Shown here: in pieces, positions 7,847 through 15,613 of the stretch | Numbering within the stretch: the first letter of the stretch is position 1 | How the letters are laid out: each line of letters begins with the position of its first letter | From: Nocardioides sp. NBC_00368 | GTDB taxonomy: Bacteria; Actinomycetota; Actinomycetes; Propionibacteriales; Nocardioidaceae | Direction of reading: 5' to 3' | Assembly: GCF_036090055.1 (NCBI RefSeq) | Contig: NZ_CP107970.1 | Location: 3,784,501 to 3,848,500, forward strand | DNA length: 64,000 nt | Notes under the pieces: generated by a model | Seen by the model: the letters and a program-made list of their open reading frames with translations, nothing else | Databases searched by the model: none | Told to the model about the DNA's origin: nothing | Program-made: the position numbers and the translations under genes

Positions 7847-8956
7847 ATGGCCAGGCGGCGGATCACCCTCGGGGACGCAGGTATAGCCGCAGGAGTGGCC
7901 GTGGCCCAGCTGGCCGCTGCGCTGAGCGGCGGCCACCCGGCCTCCGGCAACGACCTGCTCGGCTATGCCGCGCTGGTCGCGAGCGCTCTGGTCCTCGTCC
8001 TCCGGCGCCGGGCGCCGATCGCCGTGCTGGTCGTCAGTGGTGCGTGCGGCCTCGCATTCCAGGCGCTCGGCTTCGACGTCGCGGTGATCGCGTTCCTGGT
8101 CGCTGTCTACTCGGCGGTGCGCGAGGGCCATCGGCTGGTCACCGTGATCGCCGCGGTGGTGATGCAGAGCGGACTCTTCCTGGTGGCGTACGCCGCCACG
8201 GGCGACCTCGGCGCCGCCTCCGAGCAGGCGCGGGGAGCTCTCGAGATCGCCTGGCTGATCGCGGCGGGCGCGGCCGGCGAGGCGCTTCGGCAGGCCGAGC
8301 GGCGTGCCGACGAGGCCGAGCGCACCCGCGAGGCCGCCGCCCAGCGTCGGGCCGACGACGAGCGGCTCCACATCGCCCGCGAGCTGCACGACTCCCTCAC
8401 CCACCAGATCTCGGTCATCAAGGTGCAGTCCGAGGCCGCCGTCCACGTGGCGCAGCGGCGCGGCGAGGAGGTCCCCGAGTCGCTGCTGGCGATCCGGGAG
8501 GCCGGGCGCGAGGCGGCCCGCGAGCTCCGGGCGACGCTGACGGCACTGCGTGACGACGATCCGAACCCGCCGCGGGGGCTCGAGGACGTACGCGATCTGG
8601 TGGGGTCCGCCGGGGCGACCGGGCTGGAGGTCACGCTGACCGTCGACGGACAGCCGGGCACGGTGCCTGCGGCGGTGGGCCGGACGGCCTATCGGATCGT
8701 CCAGGAGTCGCTGACCAACGTGACCCGTCATGCCGCGGCCACCACCGCGTCGGTCCGCATCGACCATCGGCCCGACTCCATCGGCATCCGGGTCGAGGAC
8801 AACGGCACCGGGGCCCCGGCCGCGACCGTCCCCGGCGTCGGTCTGCTCGGGATGCGAGAGCGGGTCGCCGCCCTCGGAGGTCAGCTGCGGGCACAACCCC
8901 GCGAGGAGGGCGGTTTCATGGTCGAGGCGCGGCTGCCGGTGGAGCGTACGTCGTGA
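7847..8956 (+). CDS. NarL-type sensor histidine kinase
   Basis: A 369-residue membrane sensor kinase. It has about five hydrophobic segments in residues 10-145, a short coiled coil (about 146-172), the HisKA_3 dimerisation domain with phospho-acceptor H181 in ARELHDSLTHQ, and a HATPase_c domain (N-box QESLTNVTRHA; G-boxes VEDNGTGAP and GVGLLGMRERVAALGG). It has no separate extracytoplasmic sensor domain, so the stimulus is unknown. Its stop overlaps the GTG start of the cognate regulator. Confidence 0.92.
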   Translation: MARRRITLGDAGIAAGVAVAQLAAALSGGHPASGNDLLGYAALVASALVLVLRRRAPIAVLVVSGACGLAFQALGFDVAVIAFLVAVYSAVREGHRLVTVIAAVVMQSGLFLVAYAATGDLGAASEQARGALEIAWLIAAGAAGEALRQAERRADEAERTREAAAQRRADDERLHIARELHDSLTHQISVIKVQSEAAVHVAQRRGEEVPESLLAIREAGREAARELRATLTALRDDDPNPPRGLEDVRDLVGSAGATGLEVTLTVDGQPGTVPAAVGRTAYRIVQESLTNVTRHAAATTASVRIDHRPDSIGIRVEDNGTGAPAATVPGVGLLGMRERVAALGGQLRAQPREEGGFMVEARLPVERTS

Positions 8957-9624
8957 TCCGGGTGCTCCTGGTCGACGACCAGCCGCTCATCCGGAGCGGG
9001 TTCCGGGCCTTTCTCAACCTCGAGGACGACATCGAGGTGGTCGCCGAGGCGGCCAACGGCGTCGAGGCGGTGGCGCTCGCCCGTGAGCACCTGCCCGACG
9101 TGGCGATGGTCGACATCCAGATGCCCGTGGCCGACGGCCTCGAGGCGACCCGGCGCATCGCCGCCGACCCTTCTCTGGGCGGCGTGCACGTGGTGATCCT
9201 GACCAACTACGGGATGGACGAGTACGTCCTCGAGGCCCTGCGTGCCGGCGCCGCCGGGTTCCTCGTCAAGGACATCCAGCCGGAGGACTTCGTCCACGCC
9301 GTCCGGGTCGCCGCCCGAGGCGACGCGCTGCTCGCGCCGTCGGTCACCCGCGCGCTGATCGACCAGTACGTCGCCCAGCCCTCGCCCGCCGACGCACCCC
9401 TCGGGCTCGCCGAGCTCACCAACCGGGAGCGCGAGGCGGTCGGCCTGGTCGCTCGGGGCATGACCAACGCCGAGGTCGCCGAGTCCATGGTGATCAGCGT
9501 GCTGACCGCGAAGACCCACATCAACCGGGCCATGACGAAGCTGCACGCGCGTGACCGCGCCCAGCTCGTCGTCATCGCCTACGAGTCGGGGCTGGTCGCT
9601 CCTAGAGCTCCACGCCGAGCATGA
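8953..9624 (+). CDS. NarL/LuxR-family response regulator
   Basis: Partner of the upstream kinase, coupled by a GTGA overlap. The 223-residue protein has a receiver domain with acidic pair D8/D9, phospho-acceptor D54 (AMVDIQMP), conserved Thr/Ser in VVILTNYG and Lys in FLVKDIQ. The C-terminal LuxR helix-turn-helix is LTNREREAVGLVARGMTNAEVA...KTHINRAMTKL. The last codons overlap the end of murB on the opposite strand by 23 bp. Confidence 0.93.
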   Translation: MIRVLLVDDQPLIRSGFRAFLNLEDDIEVVAEAANGVEAVALAREHLPDVAMVDIQMPVADGLEATRRIAADPSLGGVHVVILTNYGMDEYVLEALRAGAAGFLVKDIQPEDFVHAVRVAARGDALLAPSVTRALIDQYVAQPSPADAPLGLAELTNREREAVGLVARGMTNAEVAESMVISVLTAKTHINRAMTKLHARDRAQLVVIAYESGLVAPRAPRRA

Positions 9625-10618
9625 CGGGCTCGTTGACGAGCACGATCCCGTACGCAGCCTCGACCCCGTCACGCACCTCCCGCGCCAGGGCGAGCAGGTC
9701 CTCGGTCGTGCCTTCGCCGCGGTTGGTGAGCGCGAGGGTGTGCTTCGTGGAGAGCGAGACCCTCCCGTTGCCGTGCCCCTTCTTGAACCCGGCGTGGTCG
9801 ATGAGCCAGGCGGCGGAGGTCTTCACGGTGCCGTCGGGCTGTGGGTAGGCCGGAGCACCCTCGGGCACGTCCTCGGGCGCGACCACGGGGTTGGTGAAGA
9901 ACGAGCCCGCCGACCAGGTGTCGTGGTCGGCCTCGTCGATGACCATGCCCTTGCTGCGACGCAGTGCCAGGACGGCCTCACGGATCTGCTTGGACGGCAC
10001 CCGGGTGCCCTGCTCGACGCCGAGGGCGCCGGCCAGCTGGGCGTACGCGATCGGGGACCCGGTCTCGCCGTCGGTGCCGAGCCGGAAGGTGACCTCGAGG
10101 ACCACGTGGCGCCCGGGAGTGGCCTTGAACCGCGACCAGCGGTAGCCGAAGCCGCACTCCTCGGCGGTGAAGCTCCGCACCTCGCGAAGCTCACGGTCGA
10201 ACACCGTGACCGAGGTGATGGTCTGGGAGACGTCCTGGCCGTACGCGCCGACGTTCTGGATCGGGGTAGCGCCCACGCTGCCGGGGATGCCGGAGAGTGC
10301 CTCGACCCCGCTCCAGCCCTTGTCGACGGCGGTGGTCACGAAGTCGTCCCAGGTCTCGCCCGCCGCTACCGTGACGAGTACGCCACCCTCGACCGTCTCC
10401 ACCGCGATGCCCGTGGTCGCCAGCTTGACGACGGTGCCCGGGAAGCCGGCGTCAGAGACGACCAGGTTGCTGCCGCCGCCGAGGACGAGCACGTCCTTGC
10501 CCGCCGCGTCGGCCGCGGTCACGGCCTCGATGATCTCCGCCTCGGTGGTCGCGGTGACGAACTCCGCCGCCGGGCCGCCGAGATGGAAGGTGGTGTAGCT
10601 GGAGAGCGACTCAGACAC
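9602..10618 (-). CDS. murB: UDP-N-acetylmuramate dehydrogenase MurB
   Basis: NADPH- and FAD-dependent reduction of UDP-GlcNAc-enolpyruvate to UDP-MurNAc in peptidoglycan synthesis. The 338-residue protein shows the FAD-binding LGGGSNLVVSD, GIPGSVGATPIQNVGAYG, GYRWSRFK, and the catalytic region SAGSFFTNPV with the active-site Ser. It is a type I enzyme by the presence of the intact C-terminal domain. The GTG start at 10618 lies 8 nt inside the preceding dehydratase gene. It is the end of the tRNA-Thr/tRNA-Met/rpmG/had block, as in Streptomyces. Confidence 0.95.
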   Translation of the reverse strand: MSESLSSYTTFHLGGPAAEFVTATTEAEIIEAVTAADAAGKDVLVLGGGSNLVVSDAGFPGTVVKLATTGIAVETVEGGVLVTVAAGETWDDFVTTAVDKGWSGVEALSGIPGSVGATPIQNVGAYGQDVSQTITSVTVFDRELREVRSFTAEECGFGYRWSRFKATPGRHVVLEVTFRLGTDGETGSPIAYAQLAGALGVEQGTRVPSKQIREAVLALRRSKGMVIDEADHDTWSAGSFFTNPVVAPEDVPEGAPAYPQPDGTVKTSAAWLIDHAGFKKGHGNGRVSLSTKHTLALTNRGEGTTEDLLALAREVRDGVEAAYGIVLVNEPVMLGVEL

Positions 10619-11030
10619 GTACGGAGACCTTCGGCATGCCGAGGACCTTCTGGGCTTCCCCGGTGGTCGAGCTTGTCGAGACCACGGTCAGGGCGATCGT
10701 CGCCAGCCCGTCCTCGACCGACTTCACGGTGCCACTGACCGTCACCGACGTGCCCTCGTCGTCATCGGGCACGACGACCGGGTTGGTGAACTTCGCACCG
10801 AAGTCGACGACCTCGGCGCCGTCGGTCCACTCCGAGACGGCTCGGGCGACGAGCGCCATCGTGAACATGCCATGGGCGATCACCCCGGGGAGACCGACGG
10901 CGGTGGCGATCCGGTCGGACCAGTGGATCGGGTTGAAGTCACCGCTCGCACCCGCGTAGCGGACCAGCGACGCCCGGGTCACCGGGTAGGTCTTCGGGGC
11001 CAGCTCGGCGCCCGCTTCGATCGTCGTCAT
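10611..11030 (-). CDS. MaoC-family dehydratase (HadB-like)
   Basis: A hot-dog-fold (R)-hydratase expected to dehydrate 3-hydroxyacyl thioesters with the neighbouring HadA-like subunit. The 139-residue protein carries the catalytic motif YAGASGDFNPIHWSD (Asp/His) and the following PGVIAHGMFTMAL. ATG 11030 overlaps the upstream stop as TGATG. Near the C-terminus, residues VSTSSTT are encoded by a copy of a dispersed 22-bp repeat (10662-10685), an oddity in an otherwise conserved gene. Synteny with mycobacterial hadAB is clear, but mycolic acids are not expected in this lineage. Confidence 0.88.
   Translation of the reverse strand: MTTIEAGAELAPKTYPVTRASLVRYAGASGDFNPIHWSDRIATAVGLPGVIAHGMFTMALVARAVSEWTDGAEVVDFGAKFTNPVVVPDDDEGTSVTVSGTVKSVEDGLATIALTVVSTSSTTGEAQKVLGMPKVSVRV
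10662..10685. repeat. Dispersed palindromic repeat inside the HadB-like gene
   Basis: A copy of a short imperfect palindrome (core GTGGTCGAGCTTGTCGAGAC). Other copies lie inside hsdM (25305-25326) and xdhC (63098-63119). Here it is translated as VVSTSSTT in the minus-strand frame. Confidence 0.7.
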
Positions 11031-11437
11031 CAGGCGACCTCCGCCGCTCGGTGGACCAGGGTGGCGGACGTGGTGCACACGACCGCACCGGAGTCGTCGG
11101 TGATCTCCGAGACCGTGCCGATGATGTCGTTGCCACCGATCTGGCGCAGCGAGGCGACGCTGAGGGTCGCGGTCAGCACGTCACCCGGCGCGATCGGCCG
11201 GGCGTAGGAGAACTTCTGCTCGCCGTGCACGATCCGCGACAGCTCCACCTCGACATCGTCGAGGAACGCGTTCATCGCGTCGAAGGCGAGCACGATCGGG
11301 AACGTCGCGGGAACCGGGTCACCGCTCTCCCAGCCCACACCGGTGGCGGCAGCGAACTCCCGCACCTTCTCGTCGGTGACCCGATAGGGCCTGGTCGGAG
11401 GAAACGCGCGCCCTACGAGCGACCCATCAACTGCCAT
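11030..11437 (-). CDS. FAS1-like dehydratase / MaoC N-terminal protein (HadA-like)
   Basis: A 135-residue hot-dog-fold protein that lacks the catalytic hydratase motif and usually forms a heterodimer with the downstream MaoC protein. The sequence begins MAVDGSLVGRAFPPTRPYRV and has the family segment VPATFPIVLAFDAMN and the KFSYARPIAPGD strand. ATG 11437 is supported by a TAGAGT box 7 nt upstream. It is coupled to the next gene by TGATG. The context rpmG-hadA-hadB-murB supports the call. Confidence 0.88.
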   Translation of the reverse strand: MAVDGSLVGRAFPPTRPYRVTDEKVREFAAATGVGWESGDPVPATFPIVLAFDAMNAFLDDVEVELSRIVHGEQKFSYARPIAPGDVLTATLSVASLRQIGGNDIIGTVSEITDDSGAVVCTTSATLVHRAAEVA

Positions 11438-11444
11438 GCGGCCA

Positions 11445-11450
11445 ACTCTA
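11445..11450 (-). promoter_or_regulatory. -10 box of the HadA-like gene (leaderless)
   Basis: TAGAGT lies exactly 7 nt before the ATG at 11437. It implies that the dehydratase-murB genes have their own promoter apart from rpmG. Confidence 0.5.
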
Positions 11451-11481
11451 GGCCCTCGCCGAATCCGCACTTATGGCGGGC

Positions 11482-11562
11482 GAGTCTGTAGTTGTGGGGA
11501 GCGAAACTGCCGATTCGTACGCCACAACTACCGACTCGGCTGCCACAACTACGGACTCGGCA
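11482..11562. repeat. Short repeats GCCACAACTAC(C/G)GACTCGGC
   Basis: Two tandem 21-bp units at 11521-11541 and 11542-11562, and an inverted partial copy (GAGTCTGTAGTTGTGG) at 11482-11497. The CGACTCGGC half is shared with the 7213-7331 cluster; the other half differs. They lie between the HadA promoter and the rpmG terminator. Confidence 0.7.
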
Positions 11563-11568
11563 AAAGAA

Positions 11569-11607
11569 CGAACGCCCCGCCTCCCGGAACTCGGGGCGGG
11601 GCGTTCG
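11569..11607 (-). terminator. rpmG terminator hairpin
   Basis: A perfect 13-bp stem (CGAACGCCCCGCC and complement) around a 13-nt loop, 36 nt after the rpmG stop. Confidence 0.7.
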
Positions 11608-11642
11608 GAGCGCCGATCAGCGTCGCGCTCTACTGAGATGCT

Positions 11643-11813
11643 TCAGCGGGTCTCGCGGTGCGCGGTGTGCTTGCGGCAACGCGGGCAGTACTTGTTGAGC
11701 TCGATGCGGTCGGGGTCGTTCCGACGGTTCTTCTTCGAGATGTAGTTCCGCTCCTTGCACTCGGTGCAAGCGAGGGTGATCTTCGGGCGAACGTCGCTGC
11801 TCTTGCTGGCCAC
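11643..11813 (-). CDS. rpmG: 50S ribosomal protein L33
   Basis: A 56-residue ribosomal protein, too short for ordinary ORF lists. The sequence starts MASKSSDVRPKITLACTEC and ends CRKHTAHRETR. It keeps two CxxC pairs (CTEC and CPRC), so it is the zinc-binding (C+) form. The start is GTG at 11813 with AAGGA at 7-nt spacing. It lies 46 nt downstream of tRNA-Met and is followed by a strong hairpin, in the conserved tRNA-Thr/tRNA-Met/rpmG order. Confidence 0.95.
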   Translation of the reverse strand: MASKSSDVRPKITLACTECKERNYISKKNRRNDPDRIELNKYCPRCRKHTAHRETR

Positions 11814-11859
11814 AGGAGTTTCCTTACAGTGCTGATCGAGGTGATGCGGTCTTTGGCGG

Positions 11860-11933
11860 TAGCGGGGGCGGGGATCGAACCCGCGACCTCACGATTATGA
11901 GTCGTGCGCTCTAACCGCCTGAGCTACCCCGCC
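11860..11933 (-). tRNA. metT: tRNA-Met (CAT)
   Basis: A 74-nt cloverleaf. The acceptor is GGCGGGG with CCCCGCT (G-U closing pair), the discriminator is A, the anticodon loop is CTCATAA (CAT), and the T-loop is TTCGATC. The first acceptor pair is formed and the anticodon stem lacks the three G-C pairs of an initiator, so this is an elongator tRNA. Confidence 0.94.
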
Positions 11934-11948
11934 TCAACAGGAATCAGG

Positions 11949-11970
11949 CCCGCAGCATTCCTACTGCGGG
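11949..11970 (-). other. Spacer hairpin between tRNA-Thr and tRNA-Met
   Basis: CCCGCAG and CTGCGGG form a 7-bp stem with an 8-nt loop in the 50-nt spacer between the two tRNAs. It may be a processing signal or a weak terminator. Confidence 0.4.
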
Positions 11971-11983
11971 TCCCGAACTCCAG

Positions 11984-12056
11984 AGCCCCTTTACGGAATC
12001 GAACCGTAGACCTTCTCCTTACCATGGAGACGCTCTGCCGACTGAGCTAAAGGGGC
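11984..12056 (-). tRNA. thrT: tRNA-Thr (GGT)
   Basis: A 73-nt cloverleaf. The acceptor is GCCCCTT with AAGGGGC, the discriminator is T, the anticodon loop is ATGGTAA (GGT), and the T-arm is TACGG TTCGATT CCGTA. It is first in the tRNA-Thr/tRNA-Met/rpmG group. Confidence 0.95.
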
Positions 12057-12129
12057 GTTGCGAGAGAGAACATTACGGCACGGCGCGATGGGCAACAAAT
12101 CGAGACGCACCCTTCGCTCGACGACCGCA

Positions 12130-13560
12130 TCACCCCAGGTCAGCGGGGTCCTCGGCGCTCCTGCCGGGCTCCCAGATACGCGCGAAACCCATCGCTTCCT
12201 CGAGCTCGTAGGACAGCTCGAGGAGCATTCTTTCCCGTCCTGGAGCGGCCCCGAACATCATCCCCTGGGGCAGCCCGGCGAGCGTCTGCTGCACCGGCAG
12301 CGACACCGCCGGCCCACCGGTGACGTTCTGCCACGGCGTGAACGCGACCCAGTCCATCAGCCGCTTCATCACCAGGTCGTAGGCCTGGCTCGGCGCCAGC
12401 CGGCCGATCTCCGGGGTCTCGTGCGCGACGGTGGGCGTCAGGACGACGTCGTACGCAGCATGGAACCCCTCCGCGATCGCCTGTGCCTTGCGGAGCCGGA
12501 CGATGGCGGCCGGGACGTGCTTGGCGTTCCTCATCGTGTGCTGGGCCAGGCCGACGGTGAGGTTGTCGAGCCGCTGGCGGTCCCAGGTCTTGCCGCGCAG
12601 CGGGCCGGCGTTGACCAGGGCGACGGCGAGCGTGCCCCAGTAGAGGACGAAGTCGTCGGCGAAGGTCTCGGGCACCGGAGGGGGCACCGTCTCGACGGTG
12701 TGGCCCAGCTCCTCCAGGACCGCCGCCGTCTTCAGCGTCAGCTCGGCGACCTCGGGGCTCGCCTCGCGCCCGAGCGCACCGGTGAAGACCGCGAAGCGGA
12801 GCCGCTTCGAGCCGGGACCGGTGACGTTCCCGATCGGCGGCAACGAGGTGTGGTGCGCCTTCTCCGCCTCCCGGAAGAAGGCGGCGGTGTCGCGCACCGA
12901 CCGGGTCAGGACGCCGTCGGTGACGATCTTGAGCGGCAGCAGCCCGTAGAGCGGGTCCTGCGGCAGCCGGTCGCGGGTCGGCTTGAGGCCGACCAGCCCA
13001 CAGGCGCCCGCGGGGATCCGGATCGAGCCACCACCGTCGTTGCCGTGGGCCATCGGCACCGCCCCGGCGGCCACCAGCGCACCCGAGCCGGCCGACGAGG
13101 CACCGGCCACGCGGCCGGTGTCCCACGGGTTGCGCACCGCCCCGAGCCGCGCGTGCTCGGCGGTGCCCGAGAAGCCGAACTCGGAGAGCTGGGTCTTGCC
13201 CAGCGACAGCAGGCCGAGCTTGAAGAGCAGCTTGGTCATCTCGCCGTTGCGTGAGGCCGGCGGCATGACGTACGAATCCGTGCCGTTCCTGGTGGGCACC
13301 CCGGCGACGTCGGTGTTGTCCTTGATCAGGGTGGGCACGCCCGCGAAGAAGCCGGCCCGGGGAGCCCGCGCCTGGATCCGCGCCCGGTCGAAGGTGCGGT
13401 AGGCCATCGCGGCGAGCGCGGGGTCGACCGACTCGATCCGGGCGATCGCCGCTTCGACGACCTCCAGCGTGCTGAAGTCTCCGCGCCGAAGACCCTCGGC
13501 GACCCCGACCGCGTCGAGAGTGCCGAGTACGTCGTCGGTGAAGGCGTGCACGCGAGCCAT
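12130..13560 (-). CDS. Amidase (amidase-signature family)
   Basis: A 476-residue amidase-signature hydrolase that should cleave a carboxylic amide. The Ser-cisSer-Lys triad is visible: Lys in PTLIKDNTDVAG, the cis-Ser in AGASSAGSGALVAAG, and the nucleophile in GNDGGGSIRIPAGACG. GND replaces the more common GTD before the nucleophile motif. The substrate cannot be read from the sequence. ATG 13560 has a TACCGT box 7 nt upstream. The downstream neighbour is tRNA-Thr and the upstream neighbour lrgB. Confidence 0.88.
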   Translation of the reverse strand: MARVHAFTDDVLGTLDAVGVAEGLRRGDFSTLEVVEAAIARIESVDPALAAMAYRTFDRARIQARAPRAGFFAGVPTLIKDNTDVAGVPTRNGTDSYVMPPASRNGEMTKLLFKLGLLSLGKTQLSEFGFSGTAEHARLGAVRNPWDTGRVAGASSAGSGALVAAGAVPMAHGNDGGGSIRIPAGACGLVGLKPTRDRLPQDPLYGLLPLKIVTDGVLTRSVRDTAAFFREAEKAHHTSLPPIGNVTGPGSKRLRFAVFTGALGREASPEVAELTLKTAAVLEELGHTVETVPPPVPETFADDFVLYWGTLAVALVNAGPLRGKTWDRQRLDNLTVGLAQHTMRNAKHVPAAIVRLRKAQAIAEGFHAAYDVVLTPTVAHETPEIGRLAPSQAYDLVMKRLMDWVAFTPWQNVTGGPAVSLPVQQTLAGLPQGMMFGAAPGRERMLLELSYELEEAMGFARIWEPGRSAEDPADLG

Positions 13561-13567
13561 GAGGCCA

Positions 13568-13573
13568 ACGGTA
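13568..13573 (-). promoter_or_regulatory. -10 box of the amidase gene (leaderless)
   Basis: TACCGT lies exactly 7 nt before the ATG at 13560, with no Shine-Dalgarno. Confidence 0.45.
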
Positions 13574-13588
13574 AGGCGTGAGCGAAGG

Positions 13589-14266
13589 TCAGAGGAGGAA
13601 GTACGCCACCAGCGGAACCATGAGACACGTCACGACCGCGGTGAGCCCCATCGCCAGCCCGGAGAAGGCACCCTCGACCTGGCTCTCCTCCAGCATCCGG
13701 GCGGTGCCGATGCCGTGGGAGACGGCGCCGACGGCAACGCCTCGGGCTCGCGGGTCACGGATCCGGAGCAGGGTCAGCACCCGCGGCGCGACCATCGCGG
13801 CGATGATCCCGATCACGATCGCGAAGGCCGCCGACAGCTCCGGATAGCCGCCGAGGCGGTCGGCCAGCTCGATCGCCACCGGCGTCGTCACCGCCTTCGG
13901 AGCCATCGTCCGCTCCAGCACGTCGCTGCCGCCGAGCCAGCGCACCAGCAGGATGCCGCTGACGATCGACACCACTGCGCCGGCGCTCAGCGCGACCAGG
14001 ACCGGCATCACCATCCCCTTCAGCCGCGAGACCTGGTGGTAGAGCGGGATCGCCAGCGCGACCGTCGCCGGGCCGAGCAGGAAGCTGATCAGGGTCGTGG
14101 CATCGGCATAGTCGCCGTAGGACGTGCCACTGACCGTCAGCAGCGTGCCGACGATCACGATCGCGACCGCCACCGGCTGCGCCAGCGGCGAGCGGGTGCG
14201 CTTGCGGAGCCACCGCCCCAGCTCGTACGCAGCCACCGTCACGAACAGCCACAGGATGGCGCTCAC
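13589..14266 (-). CDS. lrgB: LrgB/CidB-family membrane protein
   Basis: A 225-residue integral membrane protein with about six helices. The family segments LLGPATVALAIPLYHQ, KAVTTPVAIEL, GIIAAMVAPRVL and GVAVGAVSHGIGTARMLEE are present. LrgAB/CidAB pairs were described as antiholin/holin-like. In Bacillus the related PftAB carries pyruvate, and the plant homologue carries glycolate and glycerate. The GTG start overlaps the lrgA stop (GTGA). Confidence 0.9.
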   Translation of the reverse strand: MSAILWLFVTVAAYELGRWLRKRTRSPLAQPVAVAIVIVGTLLTVSGTSYGDYADATTLISFLLGPATVALAIPLYHQVSRLKGMVMPVLVALSAGAVVSIVSGILLVRWLGGSDVLERTMAPKAVTTPVAIELADRLGGYPELSAAFAIVIGIIAAMVAPRVLTLLRIRDPRARGVAVGAVSHGIGTARMLEESQVEGAFSGLAMGLTAVVTCLMVPLVAYFLL

Positions 14267-14652
14267 TCGATCTCCTCCCCCGGCGCGCCCTCGGTGCCGG
14301 CAGCCGCGGACACCCGGCGGAGGAAGAGGTTGAGCACCCAGCCCACGGTCGCCAGCCCGAGGAGCCAGGAGCCCAGCAGCGCGACGACGATCGGCACCGC
14401 CGAGTCGCGGATGAGCGCGACGTAGGCGATCACGCCGACGCCGGCCGGGATGAAGAAGAGCTGCAGGTGGGAGAGGAAGTAGTCGCCGACCTGGATGATC
14501 GGGTCGTCCTCGCCGTCACGGCGGCGCAGGAGCAGCGCGACGAAGAGCAGCAGCATCCCCACGACGGGGCCGGGCAGCGGGATCCCGGTCAGCTCGACGA
14601 TCGCGGTTCCGGCCAGCTGGCACCCGAGCAGCCAGAGCAGGCCGACGATCAC
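14263..14652 (-). CDS. lrgA: LrgA/CidA-family membrane protein
   Basis: A 129-residue partner of LrgB with four predicted helices and the motif GIPLPGPVVGMLLLFVALL, then the FFIPAGVGVIAY segment. The GTG start at 14652 overlaps the stop of the ROK gene. ROK-lrgA-lrgB therefore form one coupled operon, and the sugar-kinase-like ROK protein suggests a metabolic rather than a lytic role (inference). Confidence 0.9.
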   Translation of the reverse strand: MIVGLLWLLGCQLAGTAIVELTGIPLPGPVVGMLLLFVALLLRRRDGEDDPIIQVGDYFLSHLQLFFIPAGVGVIAYVALIRDSAVPIVVALLGSWLLGLATVGWVLNLFLRRVSAAAGTEGAPGEEIE

Positions 14653-15581
14653 GAGGCGATGGATTCGATGGCCATCGCGGCGCAGCCGACCAAGCCCGAG
14701 GAGTCCCCGTGCAGCTGGGCCATGAAGGTGAGCTCGCGGGTGGCGATCGGGTTGGCGCGGGCGTAGACGCTCTCCCGCACCCCGGCCGTGTAGAGGTCGA
14801 AGGCACCGGCCATGTCACCGCCGATGACGACGACCTCGGGGTTGAGCAGGTTGACGGCCGTGGCCACGACCTCGCCGAGCTGTCGCCCGCCCTCGCGCAG
14901 CAGCCCGCGCGCCACGGCGTCGCCGGCGAGCGCGGCGGCCACCAGGTCGCGTACGTGACCGGCGGGAACGCCGGAGTCGGTCAGCCGCTGGGCCAGCGCC
15001 CAGCCCGACGCGACCGTCTCCAGGCAGCCGGTCGAGCCGCAGCGGCAGGGCCGGTCGCCGGCGGCGTCGATGCGGGTGTGGCCGATCTCGCCCGCAGCCC
15101 CGAGGGCACCGGTGACCACCTTGCCGTCGACGATGATGCCCATGCCGAGGCCGGTCGAGGCCTTGATGACAAGGGCGTTGCGTACGGGATGGTCGGAGTT
15201 GAAGAGCTCCGAGCGCGCCAGCGCATGGGCGTCGTGGGCGAGGATCAGCGGCGCGTCGGTCAGCGAGGTGAAGTAGGGCGCCAGCTGGACGCCGTCCCAA
15301 CCGCCCATCGCGGGGGTGTCGATGCTCATCCCGAGGTCGGGGTTGACCACGCCGGGAAGGCTCATCCCGATCGCCAGCACCGGCAGGTCGATCGAGGCCA
15401 CCATCTTGGTCATCCGCTCGACGATCTCGGGCATCAGCGCCTCGGCGGAGATGCCGACCTCGTGGTCGCGGGTGTCGCCGGCCAGCTCGCGGCCGGCGAG
15501 GTCGAAGACCGCCGCCTGGCTACGGCTGCGGCCCACCGCCACGGCCAGCACGACCCCTGGGTCTGCGGATTCGTCACTCAC
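14649..15581 (-). CDS. ROK-family protein (sugar kinase-like)
   Basis: A 310-residue ROK protein without an N-terminal helix-turn-helix, so more likely a kinase than a repressor. The phosphate-binding segment near the N-terminus is VLAVAVGRSRSQAAVFD, which lacks the usual DIGGTK. The ROK signature follows: GALGAAGEIGHTRID and the zinc site CRCGSTGCLETVAS. The degenerate ATP loop makes catalysis uncertain. GTG 15581 has TAGACT 6 nt upstream. It is the first gene of the ROK-lrgAB operon. Confidence 0.85.
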   Translation of the reverse strand: MSDESADPGVVLAVAVGRSRSQAAVFDLAGRELAGDTRDHEVGISAEALMPEIVERMTKMVASIDLPVLAIGMSLPGVVNPDLGMSIDTPAMGGWDGVQLAPYFTSLTDAPLILAHDAHALARSELFNSDHPVRNALVIKASTGLGMGIIVDGKVVTGALGAAGEIGHTRIDAAGDRPCRCGSTGCLETVASGWALAQRLTDSGVPAGHVRDLVAAALAGDAVARGLLREGGRQLGEVVATAVNLLNPEVVVIGGDMAGAFDLYTAGVRESVYARANPIATRELTFMAQLHGDSSGLVGCAAMAIESIAS

Positions 15582-15587
15582 GGCTGC

Positions 15588-15593
15588 AGTCTA
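15588..15593 (-). promoter_or_regulatory. -10 box of the ROK-lrgAB operon (leaderless)
   Basis: TAGACT lies 6 nt before the GTG at 15581. Confidence 0.45.
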
Positions 15594-15613
15594 AGCACGG
15601 GCACGGGCCCGGC

